Shown piece after piece: positions 30,741 through 39,165 of a stretch of DNA of 64,000 bases (the first letter of the stretch is position 1; the number at the start of each line of letters is the position of its first letter). The notes under the pieces were generated by a model that searched no databases, was not told the origin of the DNA, and saw only the letters and a list, made by a program, of their open reading frames with translations. The position numbers and the translations under genes are program-made. The stretch comes from Acetatifactor sp. (GTDB lineage Bacteria > Bacillota > Clostridia > Lachnospirales > Lachnospiraceae): the NCBI GenBank assembly GCA_022511465.1, contig JAFLRM010000009.1, positions 1-64,000 on the forward strand, in the 5' to 3' direction.

Positions 30741-31538
30741 TTAGCGTCTTGCGCGATTAACCTTGTGAATAGAGCGAACGACAAAGCCGTCCGTGGAAGC
30801 TGCACCCTCATATGCCGCTATCGCCGCCGCAAGGACTGCCACCAGTTCCAGATCATCAGAGAGATCCTCTGTCTCCTCATAGTCTACGACCTGAGCCACG
30901 CTGTTGTTGATACCGGTGTTCTGCACTTCCTCTTTTTTCTTCTTTGAAAACGTCTCCTGAAGCTTCGGAATTACCTTGAAACAGGAGATAATAATGCTGA
31001 TCAGGATCAACACGATAAACACAGTGCCCATGCCGATCAGAGTATTTAGCGCTGCGTTGCCCATCAGCTCCCCCATGCCGGAAATCGGGTTCAAGGCAGC
31101 GGACTCCAGAACCAGAAATCTATCGTTGGAGAAGATCACTTCCGCCTCCGCATCTTTCCCGGAGCCCTGAATCTGCACGTGGACAATGATCTGATCATCG
31201 TCTATGACAGCATCCGCATCACCGATGGCAACGATCTTACCCACGCTCTCCAGACCGGACCGGAAGGAATCAACTGCACCCAGGAACGCATATCCCTCCG
31301 TCACAACACCGTGGTCGTTCGCAATGATATATGCGACCTCCTCCGCGGTGTATTCGCTCAGGTCATCGCCCCCCGGAACTGCGTACTTCTCAAGCAAAGG
31401 TATAATAGTATCTGATGCAAGCTCCTTCGCGTCGGCAACCTTCTGGGCCTCGTAGTCGGACAATACTTCCTCACTTCCACAAGCGGTCAATCCGAAGATG
31501 CAGGTAATCATACATACCAAAGCAATCCATTTCTTCAT
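30741..31538 (-). CDS. OadG-like sodium pump subunit with N-terminal lipoprotein/extracytoplasmic domain
   Basis: Signal/lipobox MKKWIALVCMITCIFGLTACGSEE; extracytoplasmic domain; single TM TLIGMGTVFIVLILISIIISCFKVIPKLQE typical of OadG; C-terminal ELVAVLAAAIAAYEGAASTDGFVVRSIHKVNR. Confidence 0.85.
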   Translation of the reverse strand: MKKWIALVCMITCIFGLTACGSEEVLSDYEAQKVADAKELASDTIIPLLEKYAVPGGDDLSEYTAEEVAYIIANDHGVVTEGYAFLGAVDSFRSGLESVGKIVAIGDADAVIDDDQIIVHVQIQGSGKDAEAEVIFSNDRFLVLESAALNPISGMGELMGNAALNTLIGMGTVFIVLILISIIISCFKVIPKLQETFSKKKKEEVQNTGINNSVAQVVDYEETEDLSDDLELVAVLAAAIAAYEGAASTDGFVVRSIHKVNRARR

Positions 31539-31554
31539 CTTATAATCACCCTTT

Positions 31555-32985
31555 CTAGACTGTTCCGTGTTTTTTGTCGGGACGATCCTCGCGCTTTGTG
31601 AATAACATCTCAAAGGCGCCGATCACATATTTTCTGGTGTCAGCCGCATCGACGATCTGATCCACATATCCTCTCTTGGCAGCGCTGGTCACATTGAGGG
31701 CAAGCGCCTCATACTCTGCCGCCTTCTCATCGATTACCGAAGCTCCCTGTCCGTCGTACATGATCTTGGCAGCCAGCTTGCTGTCCATGGTGCCGATCTT
31801 GGCATCGGGCCACGCGATCGTGATATCTGCACCGATAGCTTTGGAGTTCATTGCCACATACGCGGTGCCGTACGCCTGTCCGATGACCACGTTCACCTTG
31901 GGAACCGTAGCATTGGCAAAGGCATATGTCAGCTTTGCAACTGCCTTTGCGATGCGCTTCTCGGAGCACACAGTAGCTTCATAACCTTTCACATTGGTGA
32001 GCGTCAGAACGGGAATACCGAATGCGTCACAGAAGTTTACAAAGTCCGCTGCCTTCTCACTGCCCTTTGCAGTCAGCACAGCATCCAGCTTCTCGGAAAC
32101 CTTGCCATCCTCGTCAACCACTTCGGAGCGGTTAGCCACGGCACCTACAGTCACACCGTTTAAACGAAGGAAACCGGTCACCATCTCCTTGGCATAGCCG
32201 GCCTTCACCTCAAAGAAATCATTGTTGTCTGCCAGAATGGACAGTGCAATGGAGGTGTCACCCACACAGTTAGCCAACTCTGCATTTGCCCGGTTCAGAT
32301 CGTCCGTGCACTCGGCAAGACTCACCGTGTCCTCGTTGTTGGCGGGTAAAAAGCTCACCAGGTCTCTGATCTTTGTATAGATGGAAGCCTCGTCGGCAAC
32401 TACATCCACGATACCGCTCTCCTCGGACTGGAACTTTGCAGAGGAAGTGTCATTTCTGGAAATTTCGTTGCCGTCCAATGCATTAGGAGCGTTGACAAAC
32501 AGCTTTGCGCTCTTCTCCTCCATGAAAGTGAAGTCCGTCAGGGTGGAGAACAGAGCCAATCCACCGCCGCAGGTTCCAAAGATTGCGGTGATCTGAGGGA
32601 TCACACCGGAAGCCAACGTCTGCTTTAAATAGATCTCACCGAACGCTGCCAGCGCATCCGTCGCCTCCTGAAGCCTAAGTCCTGCACAGTCGATCAAACC
32701 GATAACAGGGGATCCAGTCTTCATGGCCAGATCATAGAGGTTCACGATCTTCTTGGCGTGCATCTCACCGATGGTGCCGTTCAAAACGGCTGCATCCTGG
32801 CTGTACACATACACAAGATTACCGTCGATAACTCCATATCCGGTGACTACGCCATCCGAAGGAGTTTCCGTTGGTTTCTGATTAAAATCAGTGGCTCTTG
32901 CCGTGACAAGTCCGCCGATTTCAACGAAACTGTTGTCGTCGAGTAAAGCTGTAATTCTTTGACTCGCTTTTGAAGTAGTACTCAT
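31555..32985 (-). CDS. Carboxyl transferase domain protein (methylmalonyl-CoA decarboxylase alpha/MmdA-like)
   Basis: RITALLDDNSFVEIGGLVTAR, DGVVTGYGVIDGNLVYVYSQDAAVLNGTIGEMHAKKI, IDCAGLRLQEATDAL, FCDAFGIPVLTLTNVKGY. Confidence 0.92.
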   Translation of the reverse strand: MSTTSKASQRITALLDDNSFVEIGGLVTARATDFNQKPTETPSDGVVTGYGVIDGNLVYVYSQDAAVLNGTIGEMHAKKIVNLYDLAMKTGSPVIGLIDCAGLRLQEATDALAAFGEIYLKQTLASGVIPQITAIFGTCGGGLALFSTLTDFTFMEEKSAKLFVNAPNALDGNEISRNDTSSAKFQSEESGIVDVVADEASIYTKIRDLVSFLPANNEDTVSLAECTDDLNRANAELANCVGDTSIALSILADNNDFFEVKAGYAKEMVTGFLRLNGVTVGAVANRSEVVDEDGKVSEKLDAVLTAKGSEKAADFVNFCDAFGIPVLTLTNVKGYEATVCSEKRIAKAVAKLTYAFANATVPKVNVVIGQAYGTAYVAMNSKAIGADITIAWPDAKIGTMDSKLAAKIMYDGQGASVIDEKAAEYEALALNVTSAAKRGYVDQIVDAADTRKYVIGAFEMLFTKREDRPDKKHGTV

Positions 32986-33045
32986 GCTTTCAGCCCTCCA
33001 TTTATAATAAATTAAAACATATTAACGCTTATAGAAGTATACCAT

Positions 33046-33084
33046 AAAAAAAGCAACTCGCAAAGAACGAATTGCATTTTTTTT
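33046..33084. terminator. Intrinsic terminator downstream of dac gene
   Basis: aaaaaaagcaactcgcaaagaacgaattgcatttttttt between the mmdA-like start and the dac stop. Confidence 0.7.
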
Positions 33085-33116
33085 CATAAAATTTACATTT
33101 TTTTGCAGAAGTGTCT

Positions 33117-34484
33117 CTAAGGCAGACAAAACCTCTCGCGAATCTGTTCTACGCACCAGGGCAGGTCGATCTTCTCCACGGACTGTGTAGTGACGATCTT
33201 CTCCGTATAGTAAACCTTATCGTCCACCAGATAGCTGATGTCTCCCACTACCGTTCCGGCTTGAACCGGAGCATCCAGCCTCTCTTTTACATTGCAGATC
33301 ACCTGTACCTCCTCGTCCTCCCGAAGTAGAAGTCCCGCCACGTTCTTATCGTCACTTGCCCCGACTCCCCTGCCTATGATCACCACATCCGTGTACGCCG
33401 TACCTCCCAAAACGTCGGTCTGTCCCCCCGCTACAAGAATGGGATTAAGAGTACTCTCATCAAAAGCCACACCGTCCTCCAGAAAACTGCGGTAAAAATA
33501 ATGATCGATCCCGTACTGCATCAGTTCTTTGGTATCGCTCCACTTGTAGTTTTTATTGTTGGGCCAGCCACAGGCTAGAAGCGCCACCACAAAAGTCCTG
33601 CCGTCCCGCTCCAGCGATCCGACATAGCAATATCCCGCCTTGTTGGTGAATCCGGTCTTTCCGGAGAGCGCACCCTCCATCATGGACAGAAAGGAATTGT
33701 GATTTGCACAGACAAAGCTCCTGCTGTTTGCACTAAAGGTATAGCTTGGCGTGCGGGTGATCTCCAAGAAGAGATCTCTCTGTGGGGACTCTTTGATGCA
33801 GTAGGACATGATCCGCGCCAACTCTGCCGCCGTGGTACAGTGTTCCTTTGTGACTGTCTCCCCGTTCTCCAAAGTGATCGTCTCCGTGGCATCCAGCCCG
33901 TTCGGAGTGATGAAATAGGTCTGAGTGCATCCCAGCTCCGCTGCTTTTTTGTTCATCAGCGCCGCGAAGGCCGCCACCGCCTCCTTGCTCTCCTCCGACG
34001 TAAACGCTCCCGTATCCTTCTCCTGGAGTTTTGGTGAAAGATATTGTTTCCCTATGTACTCGGCCAGCGCCACCGCCGAATCGTTGTGGGACTCTAACAT
34101 CAGGGAGAATAGAAGATCCCGCACCTGATACTGCTCACCTGTCCGCAGATACAGTTTCACCTTAGGCATGCTGGACGCATAGGCCGACACCGTCAGCATA
34201 TCGTCCAGATTCCCGTTTTCCAGCACCGTGATGCAGGTCATGATCTTGGTGGTGCTGGCCATAGGCATCGGTGTGTCCTGATCCTTACCGTAGAGAACTC
34301 TGCCGGAGTCCGCGTCCATCAATACTGCCGCCGTGGCGTACAGGGACAGTTCGGCCGCAGCACTCTCACCTTCCCCTTCGGCAGACGCAGCCACACCAAT
34401 CTGCCCAAAAAGCAAAAGGGCACAAAGAAAGCCCCCTATGATCCTCTTAAACCGCATACACATTTTCCCGGTTTTTTTAATCAT
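33117..34484 (-). CDS. D-alanyl-D-alanine carboxypeptidase family protein (DacA/DacF-like)
   Basis: Signal peptide; PMASTTKIMTCITVLENG (SxxK), LMLESHNDSAVALAEYIG (SxN), LSGKTGFTNKAGYC (KTG). Confidence 0.95.
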   Translation of the reverse strand: MIKKTGKMCMRFKRIIGGFLCALLLFGQIGVAASAEGEGESAAAELSLYATAAVLMDADSGRVLYGKDQDTPMPMASTTKIMTCITVLENGNLDDMLTVSAYASSMPKVKLYLRTGEQYQVRDLLFSLMLESHNDSAVALAEYIGKQYLSPKLQEKDTGAFTSEESKEAVAAFAALMNKKAAELGCTQTYFITPNGLDATETITLENGETVTKEHCTTAAELARIMSYCIKESPQRDLFLEITRTPSYTFSANSRSFVCANHNSFLSMMEGALSGKTGFTNKAGYCYVGSLERDGRTFVVALLACGWPNNKNYKWSDTKELMQYGIDHYFYRSFLEDGVAFDESTLNPILVAGGQTDVLGGTAYTDVVIIGRGVGASDDKNVAGLLLREDEEVQVICNVKERLDAPVQAGTVVGDISYLVDDKVYYTEKIVTTQSVEKIDLPWCVEQIRERFCLP

Positions 34485-34563
34485 ATGAGGCTTTTGATCC
34501 CTCTATTCCAGGTTTTCTTCCTGCAGACACATTTTGTCCGCGGTACTACACTATGTCAGCACA

Positions 34564-35133
34564 CTATACATCCAACTGCAGTTGTATCTCTTCCTCCGCC
34601 TGCTTTTTAAATTCTTCCAGCTGCACGGGATTTAACTCCGGCAACTCATCCAGACTTTTGACTCCAAAACAGCGAAGAAATTGCTCCGTGGTTCCAAAAA
34701 GAAGCGGTCTTCCGGGTGCATCCAGTCTGCCAAGCTCCGTGATCAGATCGTACTCCAACAGTTTGTTAATGGCATGGTCACAGCTGACACCTCGCACACG
34801 CTCTACCTCAATCCTCGTCACCGGTTGTTTATAGGCGATAATAGACAAGGTCTCCAGAACAGTGTCTGTCAGAACCATCTTCCTCGGTGCCTTAGCGATC
34901 TTGATCAGATACTCGTACATCTCCGCCTTTGTGCAGAGCTGCACCGCATTTTCGAACTGGGTCAGAAAAATTCCTCTATCCTCTCTCTCATATTTCTCAG
35001 CCATCCCCTGCAAGATCTCTCTGGTAATGTTTACATCTTCCTCTATGACATCGGCTAATTTACTGATCTCCACGGTTTCTCCCATGGTAAACAAAATTGC
35101 CTCTATCGCAGCCTCTGCTTTGGTCCTATCCAT
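34564..35133 (-). CDS. scpB: Segregation and condensation protein B
   Basis: AAIEAILFTMGETVEISKLADVI, LSIIAYKQPVTRIEVERVRGVSCDHAINKLLEYDLITELGRLDAPGRPLLFGTTEQFLRCFG. Confidence 0.96.
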   Translation of the reverse strand: MDRTKAEAAIEAILFTMGETVEISKLADVIEEDVNITREILQGMAEKYEREDRGIFLTQFENAVQLCTKAEMYEYLIKIAKAPRKMVLTDTVLETLSIIAYKQPVTRIEVERVRGVSCDHAINKLLEYDLITELGRLDAPGRPLLFGTTEQFLRCFGVKSLDELPELNPVQLEEFKKQAEEEIQLQLDV

Positions 35134-35159
35134 CTTTTCTCTCTCTTCTCCATCCGCCC

Positions 35160-35906
35160 CTACGCAACATTAGAGGTGATCATGATATCATCAAATATGT
35201 TCTCCTGACTGATCGTGATCTTGCCAATCTTCATCAGTTCCAAAATGATCAGAAAAGTCACAATGACCTCCATCCTGCTTTTCTGCTTCTCCAAAAGTCT
35301 GCGAAAGCTGAAGCTTTTGTGCTCTCTGGCATACGCTTCCACATACAGAGTCTTCACATCCATGTCGATCTCGTCCTTCTCAATATTGCCATACTGACTT
35401 CGGATGGGATCGATCTTGTCCTCCTGCTTTCGGATGATAGACTTAAAGATCTCATGGAGCTTATTCAGGTTCAGATCGCCTATCAATTCCTCGTAATCGA
35501 TAGGCTGCCTATAAGCCGCCACCTCCTTAGGAAGATGCTGCTCTCTATACAAGTTCCTCGATGCATCCACCTGCCTGTCCCTGAGTTCAAAGGACATAAA
35601 CTTGTACATCTTGTACTCCAACAGCTTCTGTACCAGTTCGGCTCTGGGGTCTTCCTCCTCCCCTTCCTCATTAACTTCCTTGGGAAGAAGCATCCTGCAT
35701 TTGATATCCACCAGTGTGGCCGCCATCACCAGAAACTCACTCACAATGTTCATATCCCTCTCCTGCATCTGTCGGATGTAGTCGAGATACTGCTCCGTGA
35801 TCTCCACAATGGGAATATCATAGATATCTATTTTGTTCTTCTCTATCAGATGAAGCAGAAGGTCCAACGGCCCTTCAAAGGCTTCCAACTTTACGGGAAT
35901 CGCCAT
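35160..35906 (-). CDS. scpA: Segregation and condensation protein A
   Basis: VKLEAFEGPLDLLLHLIEKNKIDIYDIPIVEITEQYLDYI, FLVMAATLVDIKCRMLLP. Confidence 0.96.
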   Translation of the reverse strand: MAIPVKLEAFEGPLDLLLHLIEKNKIDIYDIPIVEITEQYLDYIRQMQERDMNIVSEFLVMAATLVDIKCRMLLPKEVNEEGEEEDPRAELVQKLLEYKMYKFMSFELRDRQVDASRNLYREQHLPKEVAAYRQPIDYEELIGDLNLNKLHEIFKSIIRKQEDKIDPIRSQYGNIEKDEIDMDVKTLYVEAYAREHKSFSFRRLLEKQKSRMEVIVTFLIILELMKIGKITISQENIFDDIMITSNVA

Positions 35907-35986
35907 AATTTACCTCTTTTGCCAACACACAGCATTATTATATCAGCAAATGTATCTATTTGCAAATCATTATACGGCACAAATTG

Positions 35987-36850
35987 TCAAACTTCCTCGG
36001 GCTCAAGATCCACCACAATAAGTTCACCCGGATTGAACAGTCGGATGGGTATCGTGTGCATGCCAAGCCCCCTGCTTAAAAGCATGGCCGTCTCTCCCTC
36101 CCGATACATGCCGCCGTCGTATTTAGGAAAAAATCTGACATTAGGTGACACTACACCTTTCTGTACAAAGGGGATCCGTACCATGCCGCCGTGCACATGT
36201 CCGGACAACACCAGATCTGCCCCCCACGCCGCATACTGAGAAAAATAATCCGGATTGTGGGCGATCAGGATCGTGTATTCTTCCCCGTTTGGCTGCCCCA
36301 ATATCTGCTTTAGATAAGCAGGCTCCATATGCTGCACACGGAACCGTTTGTAATAAAACCTGTCGATCTCCGCTCCATAGACAGCCAGTCCAAACTCTGA
36401 AAGCTCCACATGGCTGTTCACCAGACGATCGATCCCGATGCTGTGAAGTCCTTCCTCGTACCGCTCTGCCATGTCGCCGTAAGTCTCCGGATATAATTTC
36501 ATCCTGTGCTCATGATTTCCGTTTCCATAGTAGACAGGGTAATCCCTCGCAAGCTCCTCCATAAGATGAAGTGCAATATCCAGCTTCTTTCCGGGTCTTG
36601 CCGTGGGAATATCTCCTGCCACCAAAATAAGATCCGGTTTGCATTCCCGGATCGCCTCCAGCAGCCTCTCATTGTCCCTTCCGTACAGTTTGTTGTGAAG
36701 GTCTGCCAGCACCACCGCCCGACAGTTTTTCCTAATACGTTTGTCCGTAATCTGATATCTGGTCACTATAAATCGATTGCTGTCATAGAGCATGATCCAC
36801 AAAAGTATTAAAAAAACCACGCCTATAACGATAAACAAGATGTCCAACAT
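35987..36850 (-). CDS. Membrane-anchored metallophosphoesterase
   Basis: N-terminal TM MLDILFIVIGVVFLILLWIML; VVLADLHNKLYGRDNERLLEAI, LVAGDIPTA, YGNGNHEHRM, LIAHNPDYFSQYAAWGADLVLSGHVHGG. Confidence 0.92.
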   Translation of the reverse strand: MLDILFIVIGVVFLILLWIMLYDSNRFIVTRYQITDKRIRKNCRAVVLADLHNKLYGRDNERLLEAIRECKPDLILVAGDIPTARPGKKLDIALHLMEELARDYPVYYGNGNHEHRMKLYPETYGDMAERYEEGLHSIGIDRLVNSHVELSEFGLAVYGAEIDRFYYKRFRVQHMEPAYLKQILGQPNGEEYTILIAHNPDYFSQYAAWGADLVLSGHVHGGMVRIPFVQKGVVSPNVRFFPKYDGGMYREGETAMLLSRGLGMHTIPIRLFNPGELIVVDLEPEEV

Positions 36851-36879
36851 GCCAAAACCTTTCTGCTGTAATGGTAATG

Positions 36880-36913
36880 TATAAAGGCAGAGCCTCAAAA
36901 AACTCTGCCCTTA
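36880..36913 (-). terminator. Intrinsic terminator downstream of second dac gene
   Basis: ggcagag-cctcaaaaaa-ctctgcc stem between dac stop (36940) and metallophosphoesterase start. Confidence 0.65.
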
Positions 36914-36939
36914 TGCAGTATATCATAAATACTTCGCAT

Positions 36940-38136
36940 TTACAAAAGGAAATAGCTCCACGCTTTTTTCAGGTAGTCGCGATAACCCGCTTTATCCACA
37001 CTTTCAGAGTAGAGGATCGGCACGTTTCCAACCTCTGTACCATCCAACAGATATCTGGCGTAGCCTGCCACCGTCCCCTGCTCCAGAGGAGCTTTTGCGC
37101 TCTTTGGCAGGTCGATCACTTTCTCCATCTGATCCAACTGGCTGCCGGCAGTGTCCAAATAGCGGAATTCTCCCAGATATTGGACTGGCACCTCCTCCGC
37201 AACGCCTCCTTCCACCACAAGTGGACGCAGAGTATCCTGATTCTCATCTATGTACAGTTTGCTCACGTTGAAGCCATAGCTCAATAAGGTCTGCGCATCC
37301 TGAAAACGTTCCGTACCGGTGGGCGATCCCATAACCACTGCGATCAGATCGATCCCGTCCCTGCTCGCGGTAGCAGAAATACAGAATTGTGCCTTGCTGG
37401 TAGAACCGGTTTTTAATCCCGTGGTCCACTGATATTGTTTTAACAGCTTGTTGGTACTGTTTAAGGTAAAGTTGGTTGTTCCCTGCTTGGTCTCGTGAGT
37501 GATATCCTCCATCCAGATCTGTGTATAATCAAACACTTGCGGATATTTTGTGGTAAGCTCTCTGGACATAATAGCTACGTCCCTTGCACATGAGTAATGA
37601 TCGTCGGAATCCGTCAGCCCGCAACAATCCTCAAAGTGTGTCTCCGTCATGCCGAGTGCCTCCGCCTTCTCATTCATCAACCCCACAAATGCTGCCTCCG
37701 TGCCCGCAATGTATTCGGCTACCGCCACACTGGCATCATTGCCGGAGGCAACCGTAATACATTTGATCAGTGTTTCCAGTGTCTGCGTCTCTCCATCCGC
37801 GAGAAAAACCTGTGAACCGCCCATGGAGCTTGCATAGGCGCTGGTAACCACCTTATCATCCAACCTAATTTTGCCCGCCTCCAACTGCTCAAAGGTGATG
37901 AGAAGGGTCATGATCTTGGTGATGCTGGCCGGACTTCTCCGCTCTGTGGAATTGTTCTCATAAATTGTCTGGCCGGTGGACGCCTCTATCAGAATGACGG
38001 ATGGCGCGGACACGTCCAGTTCTGCCGCCTTTGCCTTGATCGCTATGGACAGGATGTTCACACTGATCAGAAACAGGGTGAGTGCAAAGGCTATTACTCT
38101 TTTCCTCAAATTCATATAAAAATGCCACACTCCCAT
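36940..38136 (-). CDS. D-alanyl-D-alanine carboxypeptidase family protein (DacF-like)
   Basis: Signal region MNLRKRVIAFALTLFLISVNIL; SPASITKIMTLLITFEQLEAG (SxxK), VASGNDASVAVAEYIAG (SxN), TGLKTGSTSKAQFCISATA (KTG). Start is uncertain: 38136 or 38115. Confidence 0.94.
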   Translation of the reverse strand: MGVWHFYMNLRKRVIAFALTLFLISVNILSIAIKAKAAELDVSAPSVILIEASTGQTIYENNSTERRSPASITKIMTLLITFEQLEAGKIRLDDKVVTSAYASSMGGSQVFLADGETQTLETLIKCITVASGNDASVAVAEYIAGTEAAFVGLMNEKAEALGMTETHFEDCCGLTDSDDHYSCARDVAIMSRELTTKYPQVFDYTQIWMEDITHETKQGTTNFTLNSTNKLLKQYQWTTGLKTGSTSKAQFCISATASRDGIDLIAVVMGSPTGTERFQDAQTLLSYGFNVSKLYIDENQDTLRPLVVEGGVAEEVPVQYLGEFRYLDTAGSQLDQMEKVIDLPKSAKAPLEQGTVAGYARYLLDGTEVGNVPILYSESVDKAGYRDYLKKAWSYFLL

Positions 38137-38172
38137 ATTCTATCTCTATTACAGAATATGGAAATGCGGCAT
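38122..38172 (-). promoter_or_regulatory. Terminator-like hairpin overlapping the translation initiation region of the dac gene
   Basis: Minus strand ATGCCGCATTTCCATATTCT-GTAATAGAGAT-AGAATATGGGAGTGTGGCAT-TTTTTAT: 20-bp stem fully paired with three G-U wobbles, then U-tract, then ATG at 38115. Confidence 0.75.
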
Positions 38173-38175
38173 GAT

Positions 38176-38739
38176 TTATGACTTGTGTAAAACAGACTTT
38201 ACATCAAAGTGAAATGCCCTCGAAAGCTGGATCACATAATCAATCGCCACGATAAACAGGATCACCGCTACCAGCCGTACCCCCAGATCATAATTCACTC
38301 TGTCGATCAGCCAGTAGATACCCTCATGCACAAAACCAATGACACCCAGCGCATAGAACCCCCACGCGATGGTGCTCTCCAAACAGATAATTCCCTGAAA
38401 ATTAAACGGCTTCTCCTTGTAATCCCACCACAGTTCGCCAAACAGACGGATCATCGCTCTGCCGACAATATACTCAAAGATAGTTGCGAGAATCGCCCCG
38501 ATCACATAGATTTTTATATATTGCCCGCGCAGGGGACTTAGGATAAGGTAACAGGAAACCGCGCCAAAACCATAGATGGGACAGAATGGGCTCTTGGCAA
38601 ATCCTCTGTTGGTCAGCTTCTTATTGCAAAAGGACATGTAGACTGACTCAAGAAACCATCCTAAAATACTATACATCACAAAAGCCGCTACCAGATGATA
38701 GACATCTGTGCCCAGCACTTCTTTTGTCCACATAAACAA
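38176..38739 (-). CDS. Putative ABC transporter permease-like membrane protein (CmpB/PF06541-like)
   Basis: YSILGWFLESVYMSFCNKKLTNRGFAKSPFCPIYGFGAVSCYLIL, ILATIFEYIVGRAMIRLFGELWWDYKEKPFNFQGIICLESTIAWG. Confidence 0.85.
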   Translation of the reverse strand: MFMWTKEVLGTDVYHLVAAFVMYSILGWFLESVYMSFCNKKLTNRGFAKSPFCPIYGFGAVSCYLILSPLRGQYIKIYVIGAILATIFEYIVGRAMIRLFGELWWDYKEKPFNFQGIICLESTIAWGFYALGVIGFVHEGIYWLIDRVNYDLGVRLVAVILFIVAIDYVIQLSRAFHFDVKSVLHKS

Positions 38740-38808
38740 TCATCTCCCTGTAGGATCGGAGCCTGTCCGCTCCGACACAAGACATCCTTGCGTTAAGCAA
38801 TTAAACAA

Positions 38809-38834
38809 AGTCCCCGGCACCAAAGTCCGGGGAT
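38809..38834 (-). terminator. Intrinsic terminator downstream of rpsU
   Basis: ccccggcaccaaagtccgggg hairpin just 3' of rpsU stop. Confidence 0.6.
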
Positions 38835-38841
38835 CATTGCT

Positions 38842-39018
38842 TTAGTTATATTTACGCTTTCTTGCCGCTTCAGATTTCTTCTTACGCTTTACGCTAGGCT
38901 TCTCGTAATGCTCTCTCTTACGAATCTCCTGCTGGATACCAGCTTTTGCACAGCTTCTCTTGAAGCGACGCAAAGCGCTATCTAAAGTCTCGTTTTCTTT
39001 TACGATTACGTTTGACAT
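38842..39018 (-). CDS. rpsU: 30S ribosomal protein S21
   Basis: [58 protein letters not shown]. Confidence 0.98.
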   Translation of the reverse strand: MSNVIVKENETLDSALRRFKRSCAKAGIQQEIRKREHYEKPSVKRKKKSEAARKRKYN

Positions 39019-39165
39019 ATCCGCACCTGACCTCCCTTCAGTCCCTCTAGTAACATGACTGATTGGGTTAATATTATGTATTGCCTTGGCACATACACAC
39101 ACATTATTATATCATAAAACTTTGATACGTCAACTACTTTTTTCCTGAAATTTCTATTTTTATCT

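Noticed and set aside
35097-36239. 380-aa + strand ORF spanning scpA and the metallophosphoesterase region
   Set aside because: Antisense to two confident genes; no coding signature.
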